This document shows, in pieces, positions 27,101 through 42,100 of a stretch of DNA of 64,000 nt. The stretch is from Chrysopilus asiliformis (taxonomy: Eukaryota > Arthropoda > Insecta > Diptera > Rhagionidae): the NCBI GenBank assembly GCA_964034945.1, contig OZ035960.1, positions 115,361,824 through 115,425,823 of the forward strand, written 5' to 3'. The first letter of the stretch is position 1. Each line of letters begins with the position of its first letter. Below the pieces are notes generated by a model that made no database searches, was not told where the DNA came from, and saw nothing but the letters and a program-made list of their open reading frames with translations. A program made the translations under genes and the position numbers.

Positions 27101-30100
27101 TATTCAGCAATGAGTTAGATTTCTCACAAGATTTCTCAAGATTTTTATCGATCGTAAAATGAAAAATTCAATTTTCTTCTTTCTTTTCTTAATCTTGATC
27201 TCAGAAGTGCAAAGAAACTACGATGGCAAACACCAAAAGTTAAACTTGTGCTGAATAAACTTTTAGTTAAACGTCTCCTTTGCGTCAAGAACACAATGTT
27301 GAATTTTATAATGCAAAAGTAAAATAAGAAGCAAAATAAATTTCTACTTCAATCGTATGACCGAAATGCATATGAGTTCTAGGAATGCAAAAGTTAAAAA
27401 TATATATATAATCGGATTTTTTTATGATTCTGAATAAAATCAGAAAATCTTATTCATGTCCCCGGTGTAGGTTAGTAGAGGGGGCGGTGGGTAGAGGGGG
27501 AGGGGGTAGAGGGTGGGAGGTGGTAGAGGGTGGGAGGTGGATAAATACCGACGGAAGAAGTTGCAAACAAATAAATTTCTTTGATTTTTCGTGGTGAGGT
27601 TGAGCCAAAATCAAAGGACTTGACCCTTTTCACATTTAACAGTCCTTTTCATGCCCAACAGCTCTAACTTAAAACCCACTTGACCAATTCTGCTAAAATT
27701 ATAGTAAGTATTTTCTTGGCGAATGGGCAGAGGGACGATTTTTTACCATACCTTTCTTCGTCTTACAGTAAAACACATCGAATTTGGATTTTTTTTTTTC
27801 AATTCAGTGGGATTCTGTTTAAGAATGGTTTCACTGTATATTTGACAGACGAAAAAAAATTGATTTTACTCTTGCCACTCTCTTTAAAAACGTTCATTCC
27901 CGCCCCGTTTGATCTATTGTTCAAAAAACACCCAGTGAAATATAAACATCTACAAGGATGTTCCCTCATCAAGGGCAATTATGTTGCTATAGTGAAACGA
28001 TGCGAAAACCAAATTTTGAAATTTAATTAACCAAATTGCTGATGCTTATATACCTATGCATAATTCCGTTCTGTTTTTTTCAAGTTGATGTTCGAATTAC
28101 ACCCCTTGGAAATTTTAAGATGTATTTAATTAGTCCCCGTCGAAATTATTAAATTGTTTTGACTTTACACACTTTCGATGTTATATGAATTTAAAAAAAA
28201 AAAGAATATCTTTTAGCAAAAATGTTCACTGGATAAACACTCGTACAGGTGAATTGCTTGGCTGGCTGTAGAGCTCAATTTCGTCTTATACCATAGTGTA
28301 AGTTGGCATCCCTTTTGATTTTTCAAATATTTTCGGTACGTAATTTTGCCAAGTTTCACATATAATACTTATCTCACACAAACCTGCATACTTTGCGCTT
28401 TAATATCTACAGCGAAACGGTCCCACGTGCGTTATTATGACTTTAAATAAGTAATTATTGTAAGATACAAGGAATTTTCATACACAATTAAGCAACCCTA
28501 ATACTTGATCGCTATATACTCGTATATATACCAACTATGGAATAAAGATAGGATTAAATATAAACATGCGGTATGCACATTAATGTTAATTTTATCATAT
28601 TTTAAACATTCTCATTTACTCGTATGTATAAAGAGCTAAACTTTTATGATTTGTTGATTCGCAACGCTAAATGAATGCGTTAAATGCCTTCCTTAGCGGA
28701 GTGATTATGACTATGCTATGGTTGATAATTTTATTTAATATCTGAATAAATTGCAAAAAATTCGTGATAATTTCAGTGAAAAAAATAATTATTCAATTAT
28801 CATTTCAAAGAGATGTTCATAGAATTTTTATCCTGCCCATAAAATACATAATTGTACAGATTAGCATTTTTTAACTATCGAGTTTGGCTCAATTATATGG
28901 AAATAACGGTAAATTTAATTCAGTAAGCTGCGTGCATGGTCGATACTTACCTCTAAAGCGCCTAAAATTAGGCAATAGAGATTGAGATCGCAATATTACA
29001 CGGACTCAAATTCATAGTCGATTTTGCGTCAACTTCGTTCGTGATTAATTCAACTAAGGATATATGGTCATTTATGAAAATGATACAATTTTGATTGTTT
29101 AATTCAACCACACTTTACGCGATTAATTGATCACGTTTATTGTCAATTATGCATCACGTTCATTGTCAACTTCGTAAAAAACTTCTTCCCCATTTCGGAG
29201 ATAATAGGCTGTGAATCCTTCACCGTCTTCATATATTCGAGGCTATTGATGGCTCACGGATGGAAAAAACCGCGTTTTAAAAACTAAAGTTGCCATTTTA
29301 CCACCATTCTCCATGCCTGCCAGCGTAGTGTGCGCCTGCACTAATAGGCCACGTTTAAAATCGTCCGAATAACATTTTATTGCCTGAGACTATGCTAGAA
29401 AACAAAATACACACACACTGTTGAAAAAATAAAATAAAGTGAAGAGATCTAGTCAACATTTTTCAATAAAAATAAGTTAATTTTTACCTGGAATTTATTA
29501 AAGTCCTTTAACACTCAACAAAATATGTATCTCGCTTGAAACGAAATGTTGCCCATGTCACGATTAATTAAAAAAGGATATTCCAACGTTAATCCGGGGT
29601 AATGGACTTCCATTAATCCAAATTGATGCTAATAAATATTCAAAAGAATGCATTTGCCTGTGCGTATTTTTCTAGTGAAAAAAAAACGAATGTTTTGTCA
29701 AAAAATAAATTAAAAAGAAAAACGCTTTCCATAATTAAAACGCGAACGAAGAAATTAATGGGGATACTCTAAAGCATAAATATTCAAAATTTCCAGCACG
29801 AACTTTAAATGTATAAATTTTTCGCATGATTTTAAATTTATGTTTTTTTACGATATTTTATTTGTGTTGTTTTTTGTGTGTGTTTGAATAACATATATTC
29901 CAGAATATCCAGAATATTCATATCTCTATTGTTTGTGCATGTTCGAATTGTGTGTATTTTATGGAAAAAATAATTATTATTTTATTAAAATTTATTTCAT
30001 ACGGTTTAACTCATTATTGGGATTTCATTTGGGGTGATCTTTTCAGAGGCGAAAGTTTGCTCACCGGACGAATTTACCTGCAAAAATGGAGAGGGAGAGT

Positions 30101-33100
30101 GCATACCTTTAGCATGGATGTGCGACCAAAATAAAGATTGCTCAGACGGTTCAGATGAGGCATCATGCAGTAAGATTATATTTTAAGAATTTTTTATGCA
30201 AAGATTTAATTTTTTTTTACATTTATTGGGGTTATCATTGAATTCATTTACATATTTTGGGGATTACATAATTTGGAGATTACATAATTTAGGGATAACT
30301 TAAAATATTTTACTAACCATTAAAACAATTTTTGTACAACATCAAGCGGCATTTGCGTCTACCAAAAAGTATCGAGTTTATTTTTATAAAATTAAATTTT
30401 TTTTTATTTATTCTTCTAAATCTATTTCATCGCCTTCAAAGAAATTCCCATTTGATACAATTCAGCTATGCCAACGCTTTTTCCAATTCTCAAAACATCC
30501 CAAAAGAGTCACATTCTGGAAAAGTGACATTTTTGGGATGTTTTGAACATTGGGAAAAGCGTTGGCATAGCTGAATTCCTTTAACGCTTGCAGCGATTCA
30601 CGTTGTATCCCTTCTACGCTCTCGAAACGGTGTCCCCGGAGTGGTCTTTCGCGTTTAGAGAATATCCAGAAGTCACACGGTGCCAAATCAGGCGAATACG
30701 GTGGCTGCGGAACGACATGACTCGAATTTTTTGCATGAAAAAACTCTCGAACTTTTTTTTGAAATTTTTTTTTAGATACCTTTTGGAACCAATTGAGGTT
30801 TGACACGCCTGAGACACAATACATCTCTTAACACTTTAACTGCCACGTCAGTCAAAAAAAACCTGACACCTAACTGTACACAACGGCCACAATGAAAATT
30901 ATGAAATTGCCTTTTTGACTGACAACTAAATATTCGAAAAAGGCTTAAAATTGTCGTGGCAGTTAGAGTGTTAAAATGGTACTGACCGATCCTTTTGAAA
31001 TGCCAATCATATCAACAAGGTCTCTAGATGGTAATCGAAGATTTTGGAGCACAAGTTCTTTGATTTGATTGACGTTGTTCTCATTAATTGACGTTGATGG
31101 TCATCCGGGCCGCTCCTTGTTTTCTACACGTTCTCTACCTTCTTTGAACTGTTTATACCAATCAAACATAACAAAAGCTATAATTGCCAATCCCCCCCGC
31201 CCCCTAATGGTCCATTCTTGCCCGTTAACGAACTTAGCCTCGCATTTTACGAAAGACGGAGCGACGCAAAATTTCAAGTCTCTAGCTCAATCCGTGCGCC
31301 CGCAATCCGCGCCACAGACGGACGGACAGACGGACGGACATGCAAAATTCAATTTTTTAAGGCAAAGTTAATATACCCTTTGGTTTCACCAAACGGGTAT
31401 AAAAACTCAATGTTCTCGACATACACTGGTCATCAAGTGCCTTGATCTGTTGCCAAAATATAATTGTATCAAAATAGGTGAAATATGACTTTTCACTCGC
31501 CTAATTTCTTCCCTTCTTCCCCTATTTAGGACGGCCTTAACCACGGTTTTAAACTTTAAATAAAATTCTATTTTTTTTTCGCTTGTAAAAATTGATTTTT
31601 TTTTGCCAATTTGTTGTAAATAAAAAAAATCCTATCAAAATTTGATGTTTTAAGAAAAGATAAATCAACGCAATCCTAAAAGTAAACCCATTATCCGAAA
31701 TCGGTTTGAATATATTTAAGTAGCTCAAATATATTCAGAAACGATTTTAAAAATTTCTTCTAATCAATCACCGACAAGTCAACTTTGCAACAAGAGAAAG
31801 AAGGAATAATGGCGAGGGACCGACTTAACTGATAAATTACCCAAAGTTTCTACATATTTACCTATGCGATGTTACGACACTTGAAGAAAAGAAGTAATCA
31901 ATTTATAAATATTTTCCATTCTATTTGAAGACATTTAAAACTTGACATGAACCCAAACTTACATTGAAGCGTAGAGATTCTCATATTGAATGGTTAAAGC
32001 AGTAATAACTTGTATTACCCTTCATATTCAAGTGCCGCCGCCAGCTTATCTCTGAAAAGCGTTTTCCACTTTCGCCTTGTACACAGCCATTTTATGCGGC
32101 ATATATTTATTTAAGTTGATCTTAAAAAAAAATTTCTATTGATCCGAGGAAAATCTTTTGTAAAGTGGATATGAATTGGGGGAGTGAACGACATTTCAAG
32201 GCTGTGTCAAGGTAAAGTAGCAGATCCTTTATATGTCATTCATCTACCTACAAACCCGATACTCGTGCTTAACCCAATGGCAAATACGTATATATATATA
32301 TTGTATGTTTGGGCTTCTGAAACTTTTCCGTATCATTTTTGTCTAAACCTTCTCATCCTTTGGCTCAATTCAACATGATATCAAAAGAAATGTTCACCCT
32401 GTCATTGTCTTCGAAAACTTTCTTCGATTTCCTTAACATCACACATTCAACATAAGCTTTTTTTTTTTTTTTTGAAAAAATAAAATAAAATAAAATAAAA
32501 AAGGCAATAACGGCATCAACAATAATAACATCAACAAAAGCAAAATAAAATGAACAAGAAAGAGAAAGACCGAAATACACTCATAGATACAAAATATAAT
32601 ATCCGTCGACACAGTGGGCATAGGAAATGTTTTAAGGCAAAAAGGACGACGACAACTGAATGATTGATGGAATGGAAAACCATTTACATAAGATTTCAAC
32701 GGCCGTGTCCTTGTTTTTCACAAAAAATTTTGCTCCTTTTGCCCCAATTGGGAAAATACGTAAGAAGGGACAATCTGGAGGATGATTCTGAGAAGAAGAA
32801 AAAAAAAATAACCTCAAAAACTATACGGATATGAGTTAGAGGAAATTCGCCACACTTTGATATTTTTTTTTTCTTCTTGTGATGGCCTTGCCATTATCTA
32901 TTCTCTAGGATATCGTCCTTTTTAAGATATCCCAATTTCTGTTGTTTTCAGATATTGTCTATACCGTTTGTGTGTGAGTTCGATGCTATCTATTTATGTA
33001 CGGCCCATTGCCAAACAAAAAGAAGATATACGTGAACTGAGTATAAAAAAGTCTCCGGAAAACTCTACCTGCCACATATTATGGAAAACTTAGTTTCATT

Positions 33101-36100
33101 CTCATAGCCATGTTGTGAAATAAAGGGCGAGAAGGATGTTATGCATTTGCATGATTGAGTTGTAGTCAAACTTTTAACCGAAAAACTTTGTATTTTCGCT
33201 CTATACGTTCTTTGAAATGCCTTTTCTTCTTTACTATATATCCTTCACGTACCCTTAAATAAAAGTTTATTTCGGTTCGTAGATAGGCGCAAGGTGAATA
33301 GAAAAACCTTAAAATTTAACGAAATAGGCGTTGAAGCAATACTCGCCGTATATTCCCTAAACACATCTTCGTCATCTGAATTTCGTATTTATTTGCAAAT
33401 ACATGGAAATAGTCTTTATATGGTAATAGTCGGCATAGGTGGAGACAGCCATATACCTAGAAGTTTTTTTTTCCATTCTACAAAAAGGCCGTACAGAAAG
33501 AAGAACTGAAAAACAAAAAACCGCACAAAAAAAGCGAAAAATGCAGGCTTTAGGTACATACATTTAGTTCCAACTTAAATCCGTTTATAGGATTTGATTG
33601 ATGAAGGTAAGACGTCGTTAGGTTCGATAAACGACACCGGTACGGACATACTGTAACTCTTTTGAACATTATGTTGAAAGATTTTGCATTTAAATAGAAA
33701 CACCAAATGGGATTCTTTAAAACGAAATAGAAATTATGAGGGATGGTAAAAGTGGGGTAACTACAAATTTTGGAATCCCGCATGTAAACTTCTGAAGGCT
33801 TTCTAAAAATTAAAACCGATTTTAACAAAAATTTAAAGATCTTTTTTATGCAAAACCGATCTTAAAAATATCAAACAAAAAGTTGTCGAAAAAACATTAT
33901 GATGGAAGGGTTCCAACAATACCCTTTTTCGCGATTTTTGTATGCACTCAGAAAAATGGAGGCTAACTCGACGACTTACATACGGCGTACTTGGCCTCGG
34001 GCAGGCGCGCGTTCGCCTGCATGTGGGCAAGTAAAACTGAGTTGACCTGTGGTCGGAGAAATTCTGAAATTAAGACACCAGCAGGTGAAGTAGGGCATTG
34101 GGAGCTGCACGAGTTGACCTTAGATAAGTTAACTCTGACCGCTAGCTGGCTTACAGACACCTCTGTAAGGTCAGAGTTAACCTGACAAAAAGTTGACCTG
34201 GACATTTTTCTGAGTGTGGAGTCACAATACTGCAAAAGAGGGGAAGAGTCCCGCTTACCACTAAAAGTTTGACGCTTACCCAAATTTTAGCTTAATAACT
34301 CATTCTTGAAAAAATTTTAAAATACACTCACGCACTGAAGAAAATGCTTCCAAATAGCGAATATTAAAAATAAATCGAATTTGTTATAAAATCAAGAAGG
34401 ATTCAACACCTTTCAATATATTAAATCGATCCTAATTTTTTTCCATTACCAAATATTTTGCCAAAATGCCTGAAAATTTTCGATTTTTTTTCATTGTATT
34501 TTCAGAGCAGATCTCCGATTTTTGATTCCAAAAAGGCACATATTCTTTCTAATATGTATATCAGGAGATCCAAAAATAAATTTAAGTACAAAATGCCAAT
34601 TTATATTCCATTGGTATAGAATCGATTTATTATCACTTCGTAAAATATTTGATATTCTGGGCGATTATGCCACTGGCTTTTCGCTTTCGTGTTTTTACAG
34701 TATTTTTCATATTATATGGAATACTAAAAATACCAAATAAGAGGATAAATAAGGATTAGATTTGAGATATGAAATAAAAAACTTTTGGGAATATAAGTCG
34801 TGAACTGTTAAGGTCATAATTCTGTTGTACTATGAATGAAAAAATTTATGCAAATGAAATAAATATTTTTGCAGATATTAAGGTGCCGCTCCACATGAGA
34901 GTAAATGCCGGCGAGAACCTCTCAATAGCAGCTACTCGCAAATGGACACGTCTCTGAGAGTCGCTCGCAGAAACTCGCAAAAACTCGCGAGCTAGTTTCT
35001 GCGAGCTGTTAAAAGTGATTCTACTCTCTAGTGGACACGCCCCCACTGAACTCTCGGAGAGTAACTCGCCAGATACGAGCGGCGTTTGAATTTTGCGAGT
35101 CGCTCTCGAGAACTCGTCAAATCAAGATGTCAAAAAAATCAAGATATTGGTCAAGATATTGGTCAAGATATTGAAAAAAAATCGCCGAAATTTACTCTCA
35201 AATGGACAACCTCCTGCGAGTAACTCTCGAGAGTTTTTGAGAGTTACTCGCGGATTTACTCTCATGTGGAGCGGCACCTTTAGATTCAATTCCTATTAAG
35301 AGATTGGTTTTGTTTTTAAAAAAGTTGTTGTTAAAAATGAGTTTTTTTTGTATTTGCGGCAATCCACAGTTTAAAAAATTGAATGCAATTTTTGTTCACC
35401 ACTTTTTAAGTTACCGAAACTAAACTCTTCCGAATTAAAAGCAAACTTCTTGACTACATTTCAATTTCTAAAAGAGATGAAATTTAAAACAAAAATAATT
35501 AAATTTCCTAGTGCGAAATGTATGTACAACACGACTGAAATCTGAATTGTCTACATGTATGCGTTTAAAATTTCCTCAAAGTTTCCTAACAACGTCGCCA
35601 TCAGGATTCCCATCACCAAAGACGAAGTGGTAAAGTTTAATTGGATCTAAGATTTAGTTGGACGATGCAGACAAAGTTATATGTCAATTGAAAACTATCC
35701 AAATTGAGTGGCATCCCAGAGTATCAACAACGACTATCCATTGTAAATGGAAATTCGCTTTAAAATAGTTTTCATTTTGCCTTTGAACGTTTATATACGG
35801 ACTAAAGGAAAGTTTCTTAAAACTCGTATTTGATTTCAAAATCCGATTATTGTCAACTAAAAACTAAAACCAATTCAACTTTCATTAATTATTATCATAT
35901 AAATAGTTTTCTATTCAAAAAATGAACTTATCTGAGAATATCGTTGATGAAATAAATCATGAATTAAATCTAAAGCTTTGAGCAACGCCATAACTAGAGC
36001 CTCATAGAGCCCCGGAGTTCAGGCCCGCTAAAAAAGTCCTGAAATTTTCGAAACATTTAAGAAAAATTGAAAGCATTAAGAGGTTTTTCCCTTTAAGAAT

Positions 36101-39100
36101 AGTCGGGCATTAAAACATTTTGAAGCACTGAAATCACAAATTTTGAACCCTGACGTAACTCTAACTACAAATTTAACTACCCTCTTTTTAGTATTTTAGA
36201 GCTACAAATTTAAAAAGCTTCTAAGTCTTAAATAAAGTCTAATCGAATCGCATTAATCGCAAATGTTTGCATTATGTGAAAACCCCATAAAATCTCGGTA
36301 CGTTTAAGAAATTTTAAAAAAATATAGAAATTTTCAAGAAACTTTTTTTTTAAATATCTTGAGAACCGTTAGAGATACGTATAAACCGTTACAGCCAAAA
36401 ATGCAGGAAATTTTATCATATACTAATATATAAACATGAGTTGGTGTCTGTCTGTTCCTCTTTCACGCAAAAATCGCTGAACCGATTGACTTGAAATTTG
36501 GCATGAGTGCACTCAGAAAAATGTCCAGGTCAACTTTTTGTCAGGTTAACTCTGACCTTACAGAGGTGTCTGTAAGCCAGCTAGGGGTCAGAGTTAACCT
36601 ATCTAAGGTCAACTCGTGCAGCTCCCAATGCCTACTTCACCTGCTGGTGGCTAAATTTCAGAATTTCTCCGACCACAGGTCAACTTAGTTTTACTTGCCC
36701 ACATGCAGGCGAACGCGCGCCTGCCCGAGGCCAATTACGCCGTATGTAGGTCGTCGAGTTAGCCTCCATTTTTCTGAGTGTGTCTGTGGTAGTTCTGGTT
36801 CCAACATAGGCATACGGAAAAGTATCGCGAGGGGTGACGGGAGTAAGGGGAGGGGGTAAAGTGATTTCGAAACTTAGTTTTTGCGCTATGTTACTCTTTC
36901 GCGGGGAAACTACTGAACCGATTGGCCTGAAATTTGGCATAGATGTTTGTCGGGGGTCCAGCCCCAACATAGACCCATTAAAAAGTTTTCAAGTTCTTTC
37001 TGGTTGTGTTCGTAGTCTAAAACTTGGACAAAAAACTTAACCCGGCAACGACGGGTATGCAAGCTAGTTTCCAATAAATCTTGTTATATGCATTTTTTCT
37101 GAAAAGCGCATGGTTTTGAGGGATTTTCACAAAAACTGAATTTTTTTCAAAAATCTTGAGAACCGTTAGAGATACAACAAGCAGAAAATGTAGAAAATTT
37201 TATATTCTTTAAATTGTGTTATATTGGTTTTTTCCCAAAAGCGCACAGGTTTTGAGAAACTTTCGGAAAACGGTATTTTTTCAAAAATATTGTATGGGAG
37301 GTACCCGTTATAGCTACCGTTACTTTTCTTAAAGTTGACAGAAAACTACGATTTTTGTAAAACTTATTTACAAAAAAAATTTCAAGTCGCTAGGTCAACG
37401 CGTTCTGGAGTTATTTAAGATACGTAAAACGGACACACTGACAGACAGATGCTCGGACATCCTCATAATTCTACCTAAAAGGGATTTCGTACTAATCAGA
37501 AATTTTCAGGGGGACGTTTTCGGGTCGGTCTTCGTCATGAATACAATAATTTCCTTCTATAGAAGAGCAAAGTAAAAATTAAAATCTATTTCGCAAAATG
37601 TTCCAAAACCAATTCCAATAAAACTAAAAGATGAGTTCGTTAAAAATTTAATTAAAAAAACCCCCTGATCTTTGATAAAAGTACCAAAAACATGTCGTGC
37701 TAACAACACAACCCACGTATCTGAAGATTTTTCCAAAAATTTTTATATGTTAATAATCTTATTTGGAAATGGATTTCCATTTATGTCGAAAATAATTATT
37801 CATAATTCTGAGAAATGATTTGCTCTTAGCAACGAAAAATAAAGCAAAACAAAATGAAGAAAAAATGATGATAATTTCACGCCTTTTGCATATTCGTATA
37901 CCATTCGGAAAACCCCTTCAATAATTGAGTTCGAAAACCGAAAGGAAAAATGCCTTTCTGCTAGCGGCAGTCATGTTTCAACATAAAATTAGAAAATATT
38001 TGCCACGCAATTAAATATTCAACGTCTGCAGGTTCAACAACCTGGAAAAATATTGCCAATTCATTCCCAGAATATACAATTAGCTATGCAATCATTCAAA
38101 TTCCTGGCTCTTTTCATCCGCGCATCCCTTTTTCACATTTTATCTTAGAATAAGATTTTTTTTTTCTACTTTACGTTGTTCTCGTCACTATGCAGGACAA
38201 GACGTTAGCTATGGCAGACAACACACAGAGAGTCTATTCTGGTTATTCCTTATTTCAGTTCTGGCTTTGACATTAAAAATCAGTGGAAAATCAAGGCAAG
38301 TAGGTACAGTGGAACATGTCCCTATCTCATCGTAGTGTGTGGTGGAGCTTCCTTTCTATCAACTTAACAGCCCCAGCCAGCATCCTTGATTTCCTTCCTC
38401 TTATCAGGTTGATAGAACTTGCTGTTCTGTTTATTTACATCATGCAGTATTTCCATAAGTATACCAGCAAAAAGAAAACTGCTTCGTGTTCTATCGGGCC
38501 TTTTTTGCACATTTTTTTCTACCGCCATTATTTTCGAAAAAAAAACACAACAACATAATGTTGAACAAAACGACAAACACTGTCGACATTGCCGTCGTGA
38601 TGTTGCATAAAAAATTGGTCATTGACATAATTTCCCCTTTTCGGGGATTGAATAAAGTTGAATAAGTTTTGGGATGTTGGGATGATGTTTCCCAGAAACG
38701 AGCGAAAATGAAATTTGTTTTAATGCATGCAAGCCAAAGAAATTTATGCAAAGTATACTAAAAACGGAAACTAGGTGGGCCATTGGGTGACATGAAGGGT
38801 GAAAAAAAAATTTGTTTTTTTAAATACATGACCACGGGTGGGGGCCAATGGAGATTTTTGGGTATTTTGGGAATGTCAGTACTTATGAATTCAATGGTTT
38901 TGCATAAATGATGCTCATCACTGTTTTTCACTCTGTTTCATTGACATTTTTTTTTCTGGAGAGGTTTTAATAATGCTTTTTGTTCGTTTTCCATAAAACT
39001 TATAAAAATTTAAATTTTCTTGTCAGTTTTGCAAATTTTTTTTTTTGTCACTTCACTTAATTTAGATGAAACGTGTCGATCGGACGAATTCACCTGTGGT

Positions 39101-42100
39101 AATGGCCGGTGTATACAGCAAAGGTGGGTCTGTGACAAGGACGATGATTGTGGCGATGGTAGCGATGAGAAAAATTGCGAGGCTGTGCCATGTAATGCGA
39201 AAAACGAGTTCACTTGCGGAGATGGAGCTTGCATTTCAAAGAAATGGATGTGCGATGGAGATCCTGATTGCTCGGATGCTTCTGATGAACAGGTAAACTA
39301 TATATTGTTTGTGGAAAGTTAAATTTTGTCAGATAAAATGATTATTTCCGACATGAAATATGATTAAAAATGGAAATATCCATACAAGTTTGTCATACTT
39401 AGTCCCATCCCCGGCAATTACGCGCAGACAGAGCAGACCCTAGCCTGTGATGGCATTTTCAAAGAGGCGGACGAATCGCTAATATAAACGAAATTTTAAA
39501 AAAATGCATTAAAAAGAAAAAAAAATTTACCTTATCCTATTTAGTCATTTTGTATTTGATTAGTATGACTAAAAATCCAAAAGCCTTTCGCCACGCTTGT
39601 TTGTACTTTTTACTCTTCGAATATATAAGTTAAATTATTTATTAATAATTTATTTAAAAAAAACTAATTTTTATTATTTGGCAGACTGATGCTGCTTTAT
39701 TGAAAGCCAAACTAGAAGTGACAAAAATCTACATTGGTTCTTAATAGCTAACTTATCTATATTTTATCTCTACCTGTTGCAGACGCAAAGTCATCAGTTT
39801 TTGTGGGAACGGAATGTTCGAAGTTTGACATCAAATGTTATTGGAGATGAGACATATGTCTAATGCACGTGACATGTTCGATGGTTGGAAGGAATGGTTC
39901 TTAACTCTTCCCCTCTTAAATACTAGCGTCCTCGTTGTTTAATTTCTAGAAAAATGGTGTCTCGTAAAATTTCCTCCGCTTTGATTTGATGATCCTTTCT
40001 ACGTTGATTTCCTTAGAAGAATTTATTTCGTCTGTTTCTCGTTCTTCTCCCGGTGTATCCTGTGGATTTTGTCTGATGTTCGATTCACCGGATGGGTTTA
40101 TGATTTTGAAGGAGTTTCCGTTTCGAAATCTGGATACTAGCAGGATGGTCAGAATTATTCCAAGTAGAATCAAAAAGGTGTAGCCAATGGATATATGGGT
40201 ATTTCTTTCAGTTTCTAGGATCTCAAGTTTTTTTGTGTTGTTAATGTGAATATCCTTCATCATTTCTAATGATAGTAGTTCGTGGTATTCTTTTTCTTTC
40301 GGAGTTGGATGGAGGATGGCTGGTAGGATTCTGAACGTTGAGGCCTCTCTGGATACAAATATCCTGTTATTTGCGGTGAATGTGGTGTTGTGAAATTTCA
40401 CCAGGAATGTTCCTTGTAGAGTCTGAGTTGTTCCTTCCGTTTCTATGGTGCCATTAAACTGATTGAGCAAAACTATGCCCTCGGATACTTCCTCGATGGT
40501 TTGGATGTGTTGATTATTAACCTTGTTGCATGTAGAGTTTCTACTTTTTAATAAGTTAGGCAGGCAGGTAGAGTCAGTTATTTCTATTAAATTATTTTCT
40601 TTACAAATTGATAATTGATTAAAAGTTTTACAATTTTTAAGTATTCCAAATAATTTCTTATTACTATAGAAAATTTTACTATAAATTACATCGTTAATTA
40701 CATTATTAATTTTCACAGGTTTTATTATTAATTTTTCATAAGTTTCAATTTTTGTCATTGGAATATAAATGATATAAAAAAAACAAATGTTATTTGTAAA
40801 AAATTTTATATTGGCAAAATCTATTGCTTCTTCTGGAGTTCCATACGGTAACTTATTTTTATCCAGAGTTTCGATAATAATTTTTATTTCTTTATTTGAT
40901 AATATCATGGAGTTTATAACTCCTGCTTTGGCCCAATGGACTGCATACTTAATGTTAACTAATTCTTCTTTTATTAATTTTAGTCTGTATTCAATATTAA
41001 AAATTAATTTTTCATTAAACTTTCCATTAGTTTTAATTGCATTTAAAATTTCATTTGAGATTCTTGTAATATTATTAATTCTTTCTGTTTGAAGTTCATT
41101 AATAAGCAATTGTCTATTATTGTTTGTCAATACATTATTCATCTTCTTCTTTATTATCTCGAAATCTTCATGGTCCGGATTTCCGGCAATCCACTTCCAT
41201 GCACTCCCAATAAAGTTTAGCGATCTTTTTACTTTTCGTGGTTTGAAATGTTCGATCATCTCTCTTATTTGTAGAAGTTCATGATTGAGATAAGGACATA
41301 AAGGATGATTTTTGGTGGGATGTTCGTCAAGAGTTTCTTTGATTTCGATAAGAATATCTTCATAACGCTCTATATCGATGACATGAATCAATTTAAAAGT
41401 TCCTTCTTGTATTTTGCCTTTTCCAGAACTGATGGTAATAATTTGGGAATTTGAATATTCTAGAATTTGTATTTCTCCGTGGATCATGTGCAGTAAAGTT
41501 CTGAAAGGAACATTAAAAGGATGTTAATTCCTAATGTTACTTTTATGCACAGTTTTTCCTGATTCCGTAATAACTACAGTATTTCTGTTTTCTCTAACTA
41601 TTTCTTTCTTAAACCGAACTGTTAATTTCGAACCTAATCTTTTATTATGTTTTACAAAGATAACCTGACCGATCTGGTAAGTTTTTATTGGTTTCCTTTT
41701 TTTGTTATGCGAATCGATATCTTTACTTTGTTTTTGTTTGAGCTTTTCTATATTATTGAGTCGCACTTTTTCAAACTCTTCAGGACTTATATTCGGGATT
41801 CTACCGTAAAATAACTCAACGGGTTTTTTTTGAGTTGTGGAGTGAATGGTATGATTATATTCATTTACAGATCTTTCTAAAAGTTCCTCGAAGTTGCGAG
41901 CTGTCTCATCTGTTTTTAGACAGCGCATTATTTCCGATAGTGTCGAATGAAACCGTTCAATTTGTCCATTTACTTCACTTTTGTACGGTGGTGTTTTGAA
42001 GATTCGTATCTTTAACTCGTCTTCCATCATTGAAATTATGGATGTGGAATTTAGGGACTTTTCATTGTCTAATACAATTATTTCGGGTATGCTAAAGAAA

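Larger units (their letters stand above)
30459..31445 (-). pseudogene. broken mariner transposase with nested insertions
   Basis: Minus-strand fragments of a mariner-family transposase. The N-terminal helix-turn-helix region is at 30975-31165 and 31406-31445 ([31 protein letters not shown]). A join segment [12 protein letters not shown] is at 30780-30827. After an internal deletion that removes the first two catalytic Asp residues, the C-terminus follows at 30590-30760 ([25 protein letters not shown]) and ends FENWKKRWH at 30461-30510. The frame is broken by stops. Insertions: a TTAA MITE (30828-30974), a second repeat (31166-31405), and a palindromic duplication of the C-terminal codons (30459-30577). 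It is a dead relic. Confidence 0.87.
36340..37577. repeat. interspersed repeat split by the Helitron-like element at 36416-37067
   Basis: Family members share segments such as AACGGTTCTCAAGATATT, TTTCAAGTCGCTAGCTCAACG and GACATCCTCATAATT. Here the repeat breaks at 36415 and resumes at 37068. Related copies are at 5737-5890, 26600-26900, 56700-57275 and 59105-59660. Confidence 0.7.

Noticed and set aside
33991..34185. A 64-codon open frame starting [15 protein letters not shown] that recurs at 17784, 33991 and 50469 (minus)
   Set aside because: It lies wholly inside copies of the CACTCAG MITE and is absent or broken in other copies. It has no domain; the similarity comes from the shared repeat.
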